A stretch of 64,000 nucleotides of DNA from Acidobacteriota bacterium (GTDB lineage: Bacteria > Acidobacteriota > Blastocatellia > UBA7656). The notes under the pieces are model-generated. The model had not been told where the DNA came from, searched no databases, and saw only the letters and a program-made list of their open reading frames with translations. The stretch spans positions 1 to 64,000 of the forward strand of contig JACQDB010000017.1 of assembly GCA_016201275.1 (NCBI GenBank), read 5' to 3'. Position numbers and translations under genes: made by a program. Positions 52,853 to 62,107 of the stretch are shown here, in pieces. How positions within the stretch are numbered: position 1 is the first letter of the stretch; each line of letters starts with the position of its first letter.

Positions 52853-53950
52853 ATGGAAACGGGAAAAAAATTAGTGATAGTCACAGGCATCAGCGGGTTA
52901 GTCGGTTATGCGGTAGCCGAGCGCTTGGCTAAAGAGGGTTACGAGGTTGTCGGTTTCGACCGCCAAGCTCCCACGCCGCCGCCGCTTGACTGCACCGCTA
53001 TTCCGGTTGACCTGAGTTTGGACGAGAGCGTGCAGGAAGGTCTTCGCATTCTTCGTGAACACCACGGAGCGCACCTGGTGTCGGTGATTCATCTCGCCGC
53101 CTATTATGATTTTTCCGGCAAACCGAGTCCGAAATATGAAGAAATCACGGTGCGTGGAACCGAGCGACTGCTGCGCGGACTCGAAAATTTCACGGTCGAG
53201 CAGTTTATTTTTTCCAGCACCATGCTGGTTCACGCACCCGTCGAGCCGGGCGAATTTATCAACGAAGATTCGCCGATTAAAGAGACTTGGGCTTATCCTG
53301 TCTCGAAAATCAAAACCGAAGAAGTGATTCGCCGCAAACACGGGCAGATTCCCGCCGTGCTGCTCAGGATGTCCGGCATTTATGATGATGGGTGTCATTC
53401 GCTGCCGCTGGCGCAGCAAATTCAGCGCATTTTCGAGCGTCAGTTGACGAGCCGCGTTTTTCCCGGCGACGTGGCGCACGGACAAGCATTTTTGCATCTC
53501 GACGATTTGGTTGAAGCTTTCGTAAGACTGGTTGAACGCCGTAAAGCTTTGCCGCCGATTTTGCCGTTGCTCGTCGGCGAGGCAGAGCCGCTGACATATA
53601 GCGAGTTGCAGCACACTTTTGCACGCTTGATTCACGGCGAAGAATGGGAAACTACACAGATTCCGAAGGCTTTGGCGAAGACCGGCGCGTGGTTTCAAGA
53701 TAACATACCATTTGTTGAAGAGCCGTTTATCAAGCCCTGGATGATTGATTACGCCGATGACCATTACGCCCTAGACACCACCCGCGCACGCACCTTGCTT
53801 GGTTGGGAGGCGAAGCGCAGTTTGCGTGATACGATTCCCAAAATGATTGCTGCGCTCAAAGCCGATCCCGTCGCTTGGTATCGGGAAAATCATCTCGAAT
53901 TGCCATCGCAACTCGCCGAAACCAAGGAAGCGGCGAAAAAATCAATGTAA
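52853..53950 (+). CDS. NAD-dependent epimerase/dehydratase
   Basis: 365 residues. Rossmann start VIVTGISGLVGYAVAERLAK, HLAAYYDFSGKPS and the catalytic Tyr-Lys in WAYPVSKIKTEEVI. Extended SDR, probably acting on a nucleotide sugar or related diol. 12 nt before the SPW-VKOR gene, so likely co-transcribed. Confidence 0.85.
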   Translation: METGKKLVIVTGISGLVGYAVAERLAKEGYEVVGFDRQAPTPPPLDCTAIPVDLSLDESVQEGLRILREHHGAHLVSVIHLAAYYDFSGKPSPKYEEITVRGTERLLRGLENFTVEQFIFSSTMLVHAPVEPGEFINEDSPIKETWAYPVSKIKTEEVIRRKHGQIPAVLLRMSGIYDDGCHSLPLAQQIQRIFERQLTSRVFPGDVAHGQAFLHLDDLVEAFVRLVERRKALPPILPLLVGEAEPLTYSELQHTFARLIHGEEWETTQIPKALAKTGAWFQDNIPFVEEPFIKPWMIDYADDHYALDTTRARTLLGWEAKRSLRDTIPKMIAALKADPVAWYRENHLELPSQLAETKEAAKKSM

Positions 53951-53962
53951 GGAAAACGGGCA

Positions 53963-55528
53963 ATGAAAAATCAACACCAACAACACGGCGAAACCTCGCC
54001 GCCCACTCAAGAAAAATCGGACACCAACGCGAAAGATAAAGATAAAACCGCAATGTCAGCAATGTCGGCAGAAGAACACGCCAAGATGATGCAGGACAAA
54101 TCCGGCAGTGACCGTGCAAAGATAGTGGAGGACAAATCCGGCAGTGACAGTTCAAAAACGATGGCGCACAGTGCGATGAGCGAGATGAGTGGAATGGGTG
54201 GAATGAGTTCGGCGGAACACGAGTCAAGGATGTGGCGCGAATCGCTGTGGGCGAGTTTCGTTAATTTGCTTTTGGGCGCGTGGCTGGTCACCAGTCCATT
54301 CACTTTCGGCTATCAAAGCGCGGGAATGACTTGGAGCGATGTCGTAAGCGGTCTGCTCGTCATGGTTTTTTCTTTGCTTTCAGCTTACCAAGGTCTTATC
54401 GGAAATCTGGCGCGGTGGGCGAATTCTCTTGTCGGTATCTGGCTGCTGTTTGCGCCGCTGGTTTTTTGGTCGCCGACCGCCGCCGGATATTTGAACGATA
54501 CGCTGGTCGGCGCTTTACTCATCGCCTTCGCTGTACTGGTGACCATGATGCCGGGAATGGATATGTCTGTGATGGACGGCGCGGATGTTCCTGTGGGCTG
54601 GTCTTACAATCCTTCGTCGTGGCTGCAACGCGCTCCGATAATTTTGCTCGGAGTGATAGGCTTTCTCGCTTCGCGTTATATGGCGGCATATCAACTCGGA
54701 CACATCACCTCGATTTATGATCCGTTTTTTGGTGACGGCACGCGGCGCGTACTGGAATCAGAGGTCTCGAAAATGTTTCCGATTTCCGACGCGGGACTTG
54801 GCGCGTTGTCTTATATGCTAGAGATATTGATGGGGTTTATGGGCGACAAAGCGCGTTGGCGGACGATGCCTTGGATGGTCATGTTTTTCGGCATTCTGGT
54901 TGTGCCGCTCGGCGCGGTGAGCATCGTCTTGATTATCTTGCAGCCTTTGGCAGTCGGCGCGTGGTGTTCGCTTTGTTTGCTTGCCGCTGTCGCCATGCTG
55001 GTGATGATTCCGGCGACGCTCGATGAAGTGGTGGCGATGCTACAGTTTTTGGTACAGGCAAAACGCCAAGGCAAACCGCTGTGGCGCACGTTTTGGCTCG
55101 GCGGCACAATCGAGGGCAAGAAAGACGAGGGTTTAACGCCGTTCGATTGGTCGAAGCCATTTTCCTCTATGCTTGTGCCGTGGTTGGTGAGCAATTGGAA
55201 TCTGCTGATTTCCGTTGCGCTTGGTTTGTGGTTGACGTTTGCGCCAGCCATTTTTGGCGTCACCGGCAGAGCCGCCGACAACGACCATTTAATCGGTTTG
55301 CTGGTGGTTACTTCCACGGTGATTGCAATTGCCGAGGTCGTGCGTCCCCTGCGGTTTCTCAATATGTTGTTTGGCGCGTGGTTGGTTATCGCACCGTTTC
55401 TCCTCAAAGGGTTTACCACCACCGCCATGATAAACGGCGTGATGGTTGGCTTGGCGCTCATCATGTTGAGTTTTCCACTCGGCAAGATACGCGGTCGTTA
55501 TGGAAGCTGGCAGTCTTACATTGCTTGA
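53963..55528 (+). CDS. SPW-repeat / VKOR-like / SPW-repeat membrane protein
   Basis: 521 residues. A Met/Ser/Asp-rich N-terminal tail (about 90 residues), an SPW repeat (FVNLLLGAWLVTSPFTFGYQ ... LVGIWLLFAPLVFWSP), a VKOR-like domain with the redox pair in GAWCSLCLLAAVAM, and a second SPW repeat at the C-terminus (LLISVALGLWLTFAPAIFGV). The extra loop cysteines of classic VKOR are absent. May handle quinone/disulfide chemistry in the membrane. Pairs with the epimerase. Confidence 0.85.
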   Translation: MKNQHQQHGETSPPTQEKSDTNAKDKDKTAMSAMSAEEHAKMMQDKSGSDRAKIVEDKSGSDSSKTMAHSAMSEMSGMGGMSSAEHESRMWRESLWASFVNLLLGAWLVTSPFTFGYQSAGMTWSDVVSGLLVMVFSLLSAYQGLIGNLARWANSLVGIWLLFAPLVFWSPTAAGYLNDTLVGALLIAFAVLVTMMPGMDMSVMDGADVPVGWSYNPSSWLQRAPIILLGVIGFLASRYMAAYQLGHITSIYDPFFGDGTRRVLESEVSKMFPISDAGLGALSYMLEILMGFMGDKARWRTMPWMVMFFGILVVPLGAVSIVLIILQPLAVGAWCSLCLLAAVAMLVMIPATLDEVVAMLQFLVQAKRQGKPLWRTFWLGGTIEGKKDEGLTPFDWSKPFSSMLVPWLVSNWNLLISVALGLWLTFAPAIFGVTGRAADNDHLIGLLVVTSTVIAIAEVVRPLRFLNMLFGAWLVIAPFLLKGFTTTAMINGVMVGLALIMLSFPLGKIRGRYGSWQSYIA

Positions 55529-55629
55529 ACGGCACAATTTTATGTTCAAGCAAGAGACCGCTCCAATGAACAGCGCCGGAGGTTTTGCTGCTTGCTGCCT
55601 TCGTATGAAGGCAAAACTTCAGGCCGAAT

Positions 55630-55674
55630 AAAAAAGGCGGCAACCCGATTGTGACCAGTTGTTCGGTTGCCGCC
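55630..55674 (-). terminator. terminator of the DSP-like gene
   Basis: On the minus strand GGCGGCAACC and GGTTGCCGCC form a 10-bp stem and run into TTTTTT, 11 nt after the stop codon. Confidence 0.85.
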
Positions 55675-55684
55675 GCAAATGATT

Positions 55685-56359
55685 TTAATTCGCGGCTTCC
55701 ATGCTGCTGAGGCTGCGCGCTTGCGGCGGCAATGATTTCGGGTGGAATTTGCGCGCATAGGTAAACACATAAGCGCGCAAATTCCAGTAGTACGGATTGA
55801 AGCCGAATTCATCTATCTCTTTCAATGCCTGCTCGACCGTCCATTGGCTTTTAGCGACGCGATAGATAGCGCTCATTTCGCCTACACGATTCAAGCCGTC
55901 AGCGCAGAAGACATAAAACGGCCCCTGTGAATTGTCGGAAACCAGCTTGACGAACTCTTTGGCTCGCGCATCCGTGGGCGGGTCCCAAACGCTGGTCGGC
56001 AACCAGTAATATTTCAATCCCAGACGTTCGACAGCCAAGCCGATTTCATCGGTGTGGTCATAAATCGAACGCAGGTCAACAACGGTCTTAATGCCCAAAC
56101 GGTGCAAAGTTTTGACGCCGCCTTTGGTCGGCAACGCTCCGCGTATGTAGTTGTCATCCAGGCGGTGAAAATACGGCAGGGTAACGGCGACTTCGGCGCT
56201 CTTATCAGTGAGCGGGGCAATCTCCGAGGTTGATGGTTGGTTGGCAGCGGCGGTGGTTTCGGCCTGCGCCGAGGTGACATTGCGATTGCGACAGGCCAAC
56301 ACCAGTACCACTCCACTCAAGAAAAGCACACCAATCAGGATCAAACTTCTTTTACTCAA
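55685..56359 (-). CDS. secreted dual-specificity phosphatase-like protein
   Basis: 224 residues. N-terminal anchor or signal (LILIGVLFLSGVVLVLACRN), then a DSP fold with TVVDLRSIYDH and the P-loop FYVFCADGLNRVG (Cys-x5-Arg). The first position of the loop is Phe instead of the usual His. Acts outside the cytoplasm on unknown substrates. Confidence 0.82.
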   Translation of the reverse strand: MSKRSLILIGVLFLSGVVLVLACRNRNVTSAQAETTAAANQPSTSEIAPLTDKSAEVAVTLPYFHRLDDNYIRGALPTKGGVKTLHRLGIKTVVDLRSIYDHTDEIGLAVERLGLKYYWLPTSVWDPPTDARAKEFVKLVSDNSQGPFYVFCADGLNRVGEMSAIYRVAKSQWTVEQALKEIDEFGFNPYYWNLRAYVFTYARKFHPKSLPPQARSLSSMEAAN

Positions 56360-56824
56360 TTTGTTACTTCCTTCGCTCTACGGTTGCGGGCTAACACGTT
56401 ACTTTTATTTATAGCCGATTCTTTTTCTCCATGCAAAGAATGAGTTTTACGACGCTCTTTTCAAAATAGTTTTCCGCATTCTTTCCGGCAAGAGTTTTAT
56501 GGCGCAGGAGGCTAAAAAAATTCCCTGCTTGTCGGCCTTTTAACATTTTTTTGCTCCTGCGCCCTGCATGATTTTGTCACTTACACCGGTCTCAGGCTGA
56601 CGCGACGACTTGGAGTTTCCGCCATTTTGAATGATGCAATTGCGGCAAGCTGACACAAGAGGCGAATGATTCCCGCCTTTGACGTTTGACCAACACGCAA
56701 AAAAGCCTGATTTTTCAGGGGTTTTTTGCATCTCTCCCACCTACGCAAAGTCTGGCATAAGGTTAGCATACTCCTTGAGGGCATTGGCCTGTCTTCAGCG
56801 GCAACGAATCAAGGATTGACCTCA
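56360..56824. other. 465-bp divergent intergenic region
   Basis: No gene supported. 56501-56510 and 56554-56563 are perfect 10-bp inverted copies (GGCGCAGGAG). At 56699-56727 a short stem CCTGA/TCAGG is flanked by A6 and T6. I looked for a c-di-GMP riboswitch before the HD-GYP gene and did not find one. Confidence 0.5.
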
Positions 56825-59263
56825 ATGATGTCTGAGCGGTACGAACTTCAAAACGCCTCCAGCAAACGCTTGGAATGGACGGTCAGCGCCGTTGGCCTGG
56901 CGGCTTTCTGCTATGCGCTTTATCGAGCTTTGTCCGGGTCAATCGCCATCGAATGGGTACTATTAAGCATCGTTACCGTCTTTTTCATTTCGCGCATAGA
57001 TATACGCCTGCCTAAATCGGCAAGCGCCATCACCCTTTCGGATACCTTTGTCTTCACCTCCATTCTGTTGTACGGCCTGCCGTTGTCGGTGTTGCTGGCT
57101 GGCGTCGAAGCCGCTGTCAATTCCATCACCCACAAAGACTCCAGAAAATTTACCTTGTTCAACGCCAGCCTGATGAGTTTGTCCATTTTCATTTCCGGCA
57201 AAGCGATGGTTTTGGCGCTCGGTGAATTCAACCCTGCGACAGCGCGATTTGGCGCGGTGCTGGCGGCTTGTGCGCTGTTGGCGTTATTTCATTTTCTCAT
57301 CAATTCCGGTCTGGTCGGTTTGATGATTTCGTTACGCAATCAGCGCGACTTTTTCGTCATCTGGAAAGAGTCGGTGTTGTGGACTTCGTTTTCGACCTTT
57401 GTAGGAGCCGCTGCCGCCTGTCTGATTTATCAACTGATTGCCGTAGTTTCGTTTCTCGCCTTCATCATCGCCGTGCCGATTCTGGCGATCACCTATTTCA
57501 CTTATAAAGTCTATCTGGAAAAGGTCGAGGTCTCGAATCGCCACGCCGAAGAGATGGCGGCGCTGCATCTGCGAACCATAGAAGCGTTGGCCATCGCCAT
57601 AGATGCCAAAGACGAAGTGACGCACGACCATGTGCGCCGCGTGCAGATTTATTGCACAGGGCTGGCGCGCTTGTTTGGTTTGTCCGACCCGGAAATCGAA
57701 GCCTTGAAAGCGGGCGCGCTGTTGCACGACATAGGCAAGCTGGCGGTGCCGGATTACATCCTCAACAAACCCGGAACCTTGACGCCTGCCGAGTTTGAAA
57801 AGATGAAGGTTCACACCATTGTCGGCGCAGAGATTCTTGAGCGCGTAGGCTTTCCCTACCCTGTAGTGCCGGTGGTGCGCCATCATCATGAGCGCTGGGA
57901 CGGGCGCGGTTACCCGGACGGTTTGCGCGGCGATGAAATTCCCATAACGGCGCGCATATTGGCAGTCGCCGATTGTTATGACGCGGTGCGCGAAGAGCGC
58001 CAGTATCGGCGCGCTATGACGCGCCAGGAAGCTATAGATATATTGCGCCAAGGCAGCAACACGACCTTTGATCCGAATGTCATAGCGGCCTTTTTGGATC
58101 ACCTTGGCGATTTCGAAAATGAGATACGCGAGCAGGGCTTGCAATTGCAAACCTTCGCCTCGAAAGATGAACACGGCTTCACCCGGCAACGGAAGAACGA
58201 AGAACGTCCGGTGGTCTATGAACGCATACGCAGCGCTCACAAAGAAGTCATCACGCTCTATGACATCGCGCAAACCATAGGCAAGAGTTTAGACCTGCGC
58301 GATACCTTTGCGGTTTTTTCGTCGCGCCTGCATGACATCGTTGGTTATACCACCTGCGTTTTGTATTTGACGCGGCACGATACCGGCGAGATCGAAGCGG
58401 CGCACGTTTCCGGCAGAAACGCCGAACTCATCAAAGGCAAAAAGATGTCATCCGGCATCGGCATCGCCGGTTGGGTGGTAGCCAATTCGCATCCCATGCA
58501 CAACAGCGATCCGCGCCTCGATTTCGACGCCCTGCGCGCCGACATCAAAGAAGCGTATCGCACGGCGACGGTAGTGCCGATGATAAAAGACGATGAGGCC
58601 ATAGGCGCGCTGGCGCTCTATTCCACCGATATTCATTCGTATCACATGGATCATTTGCGCCTGGTCGAAGCGGTGGCCAAACTCTCCGCCGACGCCATTG
58701 CCAACGCCCTGCATCATCGCCGCACCGAGACCAATGCCTTGACCGATTCGATGACCGGCTTGCCCAATGCCCGGGCCTTGCGCTATCGCTTCGATGAAGC
58801 GCTGGATCGGGCGCAACGCCACAAAGATAATTTCTGCGTGGTGATGATGGATTTGGACGGCTTCAAAAACGTCAACGATAAACTTGGACATCAAGCCGGT
58901 GACAGCGTGTTGACCGAGATTGCGCGGTTACTGGTTTCGCAAACCCGCTCGACCGATTTTGTCAGCCGTTATGCCGGCGATGAGTTCGTCGCCATCTTGC
59001 ACGTCACTCCCGAAGAGGCCAAAGAGACAGTCAATCGGATTCAAAGCACGGTCGAAAAATATCGCTTCGTCGCCAACTCCGAAGGCATTTATGTGGGCGT
59101 CAGCGCCGGGTTCTCCTGCTATAAAGTGGATGGCACGACGCTCGATGAATTAATTCTTGCCGCCGACCGCGATATGTACTCGAACAAATTGAAGCGCAAA
59201 GAAAAAGCCGCGCAATCCACCTTGCTCAACGCTCAAGAGTCAAATCCTTTCCGCGTGATGTAA
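56825..59263 (+). CDS. HD-GYP / GAF / GGDEF c-di-GMP protein
   Basis: 812 residues from ATG at 56825 (earlier frame to 56726 rejected). About five or six N-terminal membrane segments, then a full HD-GYP phosphodiesterase (DHVRRVQIYCTGLARLFGL, LLHDIGKLAVPDYILN, HHHERWDGRGYPDGL), a GAF domain and a GGDEF cyclase with AGDEF at the active site (RYAGDEFVAIL). Likely both makes and breaks c-di-GMP, or one domain regulates the other. No c-di-GMP riboswitch upstream. Confidence 0.9.
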   Translation: MMSERYELQNASSKRLEWTVSAVGLAAFCYALYRALSGSIAIEWVLLSIVTVFFISRIDIRLPKSASAITLSDTFVFTSILLYGLPLSVLLAGVEAAVNSITHKDSRKFTLFNASLMSLSIFISGKAMVLALGEFNPATARFGAVLAACALLALFHFLINSGLVGLMISLRNQRDFFVIWKESVLWTSFSTFVGAAAACLIYQLIAVVSFLAFIIAVPILAITYFTYKVYLEKVEVSNRHAEEMAALHLRTIEALAIAIDAKDEVTHDHVRRVQIYCTGLARLFGLSDPEIEALKAGALLHDIGKLAVPDYILNKPGTLTPAEFEKMKVHTIVGAEILERVGFPYPVVPVVRHHHERWDGRGYPDGLRGDEIPITARILAVADCYDAVREERQYRRAMTRQEAIDILRQGSNTTFDPNVIAAFLDHLGDFENEIREQGLQLQTFASKDEHGFTRQRKNEERPVVYERIRSAHKEVITLYDIAQTIGKSLDLRDTFAVFSSRLHDIVGYTTCVLYLTRHDTGEIEAAHVSGRNAELIKGKKMSSGIGIAGWVVANSHPMHNSDPRLDFDALRADIKEAYRTATVVPMIKDDEAIGALALYSTDIHSYHMDHLRLVEAVAKLSADAIANALHHRRTETNALTDSMTGLPNARALRYRFDEALDRAQRHKDNFCVVMMDLDGFKNVNDKLGHQAGDSVLTEIARLLVSQTRSTDFVSRYAGDEFVAILHVTPEEAKETVNRIQSTVEKYRFVANSEGIYVGVSAGFSCYKVDGTTLDELILAADRDMYSNKLKRKEKAAQSTLLNAQESNPFRVM

Positions 59264-59367
59264 CCATCAGTTTCAACAGACGCAGATGACGGCTTGACGA
59301 GAACTCACGCGAACTTCGCTTGACGACTGCGGCGGCAACATAGCCCTGGTTAAATTTCCCATAGCCG

Positions 59368-59471
59368 CCAGAGCCTGTCGCATCAATGGATGTTCTGTCC
59401 ATATATTGTGTGTGACGGTGTAATCACCTACAAAATATGGGCGATTGCTGGAATTCTGCGACACCCTCTAG
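59368..59471. mobile_element. MITE-like element, family 1, copy 2
   Basis: 104 bp, same length and orientation as 20879-20982. Right end TGCGACACCC then CTAG; left end is worn (CCAG, CTGTCGCA). Sits 6 nt beyond the methyltransferase stop. Confidence 0.75.
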
Positions 59472-59476
59472 TTACG

Positions 59477-60613
59477 CTACTTTTCAATTAGGAATAAAAA
59501 CTCTTTGTTCGTTCCATCCACCTCGCGCACCCATTCATGCGTCCAGCGCATTCCTCCCATGACATTGCGCTTATAATCAATTTCCATAGCTTCGATGATC
59601 TGCCCTGTTCCGGCAATCGCATCTTGTAATTCCTGTGCGGTCGCCCGTCCTCCTGAACTGTAGGAAAGAATAATGTGGCGGGCGCGGGTTTGTTGAAGCA
59701 AGCGTTCTATGGCCTCTACGACGATGAATTTGCCACTGGTATTCTTCCTGAACTCTTCAAAGACCGAGGCGCTGATTTTGTCAGAAGTATCCATTCTACG
59801 CTTTACCTTGCCAAACAATTTCGGTTTATCAAATAAACATACCGAAGTCCATAAGTGATAATAGGCGGCGTAACGCACCCTTGAGGGCGGCATCTTTTCG
59901 TTATTCGAGCCATAGGGCGGGTCGTAGTAAGCCAGGTCGGCTTCAACCTCCGGTAGAATCGCAAAGATGTCGCCTTGATGGACTTCATGGTTACAGGCTT
60001 TGGCGATTAAGCGTGGCACTTTCAACTGCAATTGATGGTAAGACCGAGGCGACCAGTCATTCAGATAAGAAGCAAAATGCCCTAAAGTGCTATCTACCTC
60101 GTCCAGCGCCAGTATCAAACTGGTCAAGGCTACGGCTTTCTCGTACTCGTCCAAGGAGAGCCTTTCAATCGCTTCCCGTATGGCATCCAGCTTTCGGGTA
60201 TTGTGCTGTTGCCAGGGTTTTTTGAGACCGTCGTTGTCGCCAGAGCAAGGGCTATGTCCATTGCCACCATAATGCTCCGTGAACCAGCCATCTTGAGGAG
60301 GGAGAGCATTCAAATAATCCATCAACTCGGTAAAATGTTCGCTTGGGTATGGATTTAATAGATAGCAGATCGAAAAGATTTTCGACCACGCCGCAACGTC
60401 ATTAGAGATAACTCGACAACCTACCTGTGCAAAGGCTTGGGAAACCCGCGTCGTGCCGGAAAAGCCATCGAAGACGGTTCGCGGATTAACGCGTTTTGCC
60501 AATTGCAGGATGTAGGGAAGCAGTCGCAATTTCGAGCCTGCGTACTTGATGCCTTCTGTCGGCGGCGCAGCAACCGCGCTTTCATCGCATAGAGGTATTG
60601 AAGGCATATCCAT
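59477..60613 (-). CDS. D12-type adenine-specific DNA methyltransferase
   Basis: 378 residues. SAM-binding FDGFSGTTRVSQAFAQVGCR and the catalytic DPPY in DLAYYDPPYGSNNEK. Adenine-N6 methylase of the D12 class. No restriction endonuclease is adjacent, so it acts alone or is the remnant of a modification system. Confidence 0.88.
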   Translation of the reverse strand: MDMPSIPLCDESAVAAPPTEGIKYAGSKLRLLPYILQLAKRVNPRTVFDGFSGTTRVSQAFAQVGCRVISNDVAAWSKIFSICYLLNPYPSEHFTELMDYLNALPPQDGWFTEHYGGNGHSPCSGDNDGLKKPWQQHNTRKLDAIREAIERLSLDEYEKAVALTSLILALDEVDSTLGHFASYLNDWSPRSYHQLQLKVPRLIAKACNHEVHQGDIFAILPEVEADLAYYDPPYGSNNEKMPPSRVRYAAYYHLWTSVCLFDKPKLFGKVKRRMDTSDKISASVFEEFRKNTSGKFIVVEAIERLLQQTRARHIILSYSSGGRATAQELQDAIAGTGQIIEAMEIDYKRNVMGGMRWTHEWVREVDGTNKEFLFLIEK

Positions 60614-60631
60614 TGAATTCGCGCCGGTTTT

Positions 60632-61870
60632 TTACAGCACCTTGATGACCGCTACGGTCAGATCGTCTTCGGGGCCGCCGATGTCGGAGGTATAGGCGTG
60701 AACCGCATCGGTCACGGCGTCGCAAATCTCTTTGGCCGAAAGGTGCGAAGACTGGCGAGCCATATTTTCGAGGCGCTTGACGCCGAAAGGCTCCACGCAT
60801 TCGCTGCACGCTTCGGTCACGCCATCGGTGTACATCAGCAAAATATCACCGGGATGAAAATCTATGACCGATTCCGAATAGCGCGACTCTTCAAAAATTC
60901 CCAACGGCAACCCGCTGTGTTCAAGCAACTGACTGCTGCCGTCCTGGTGCAGCAATAGCGGCGGATTATGACCGGCGTTGATATAGAGTAGGCGTTTGTT
61001 TTCGGTGTCTATCAAACCGTAAAAGGTAGTGATGAAGCGGTCGCCCTCAGTGGTTTTGAAGATCAATTTGTTGACCCGCGACATGACCACACGCATGGCA
61101 AATTCGTTGATGATGGTCGCCTGAATATAAGCGCGAAAAGTGACCATTATCAACGCCGCCGCCAACCCTTTGCCGGACACATCGGCAACCAGCACGGCCA
61201 AGCGGTCGGTGACCGAATCCACAAAGTCGAAATAATCGCCGCCCACTTCGCGCACCGGAATGGTGGTGCCGTGAATATCGAAGCCGTCAAAGTTGGGAAA
61301 GACTTTGGGCAACAAACTGTCCACGACTTTTCTGGCCAGGTCGAGTTCCCTTTCGGCATCTATCTGCTTCAAGACTTTTTGATAGAGCAGCGTGTAATCA
61401 ATCGCAGAGGCAGTCAACGAAGCGAACATGGTCAAGAGCTTCAAATCCTCTTCATCGTAGCCGTTGATCCAATCGGCTTCGAGATTGATAACGCCCAGCA
61501 CCTTGCCATCGGCGCGAATAATCGGCGCGGCGATTTCCGAGCGGGTTTCGTGGCGTGCCTTGAAATAGCGGGCGTCCTGTATGACATCGTTGACAATTTG
61601 CGGCTGACCGTTTTTCAACACCCAGCCCATGATGCCGCTGCCTTTGGCGAGAAAATCGTCTTCGGCGACCGGCGACGGATAGCCACGCGCCTTCAAATCA
61701 TAAACCGTGCCGGTGCGCGCCTCGACCACACAGATGACCGCCGCTGAATAATTCAACAGTTCCTTGAGCGAATCGAAAATCGTGTCTACCACTTCGGCAA
61801 GGTCTAGGGAACGGCTGATCTTGCGAACGGCTTCGATGAGCGTTTCAGTTGTTTTTTCGGTTACTGACAT
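60632..61870 (-). CDS. GAF - PP2C (RsbU-type) phosphatase
   Basis: 412 residues. GAF domain (AAVICVVEARTGTVYDLKAR ... IRADGKVLGVINLEADWING), a short coil, then the SpoIIE/RsbU phosphatase (VGGDYFDFVDSVTDRLAVLV ADVSGKG, ILLMYTDGVTEACSE). Usually dephosphorylates an anti-anti-sigma factor in partner switching. No STAS or anti-sigma gene nearby. 18 nt from the methyltransferase start. Confidence 0.9.
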   Translation of the reverse strand: MSVTEKTTETLIEAVRKISRSLDLAEVVDTIFDSLKELLNYSAAVICVVEARTGTVYDLKARGYPSPVAEDDFLAKGSGIMGWVLKNGQPQIVNDVIQDARYFKARHETRSEIAAPIIRADGKVLGVINLEADWINGYDEEDLKLLTMFASLTASAIDYTLLYQKVLKQIDAERELDLARKVVDSLLPKVFPNFDGFDIHGTTIPVREVGGDYFDFVDSVTDRLAVLVADVSGKGLAAALIMVTFRAYIQATIINEFAMRVVMSRVNKLIFKTTEGDRFITTFYGLIDTENKRLLYINAGHNPPLLLHQDGSSQLLEHSGLPLGIFEESRYSESVIDFHPGDILLMYTDGVTEACSECVEPFGVKRLENMARQSSHLSAKEICDAVTDAVHAYTSDIGGPEDDLTVAVIKVL

Positions 61871-62107
61871 AGCAATTCAAGGGTCAAGAATGAAGCGAAT
61901 ATGCTAGAGCTTCGGCCATCTTATGGCAAGAGGTTCGTAGCCAACCAGCCGTGTTCGCCAACGCGAAACTGAAGATTGCGCTTGCGACGCTAAAGCGCTT
62001 TGCCCATGAAGTGCGGACGACCTTGCGGTGGTCGCCCCGTTAACGGCACAGATGAGCAACGGCGCTGATGAGCAATGGACGGTTGAGGTTTCCTCCGCCG
62101 CAATTCA

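Noticed and set aside
56360..56824. c-di-GMP riboswitch before the HD-GYP/GGDEF gene
   Set aside because: None of the GEMM consensus segments were found; only simple inverted repeats are there.
57332..58273. Long minus-strand frame (313 codons) opposite the HD-GYP gene
   Set aside because: Rich in His, Arg and Gln as expected for a shadow frame; the plus-strand gene has complete motifs.
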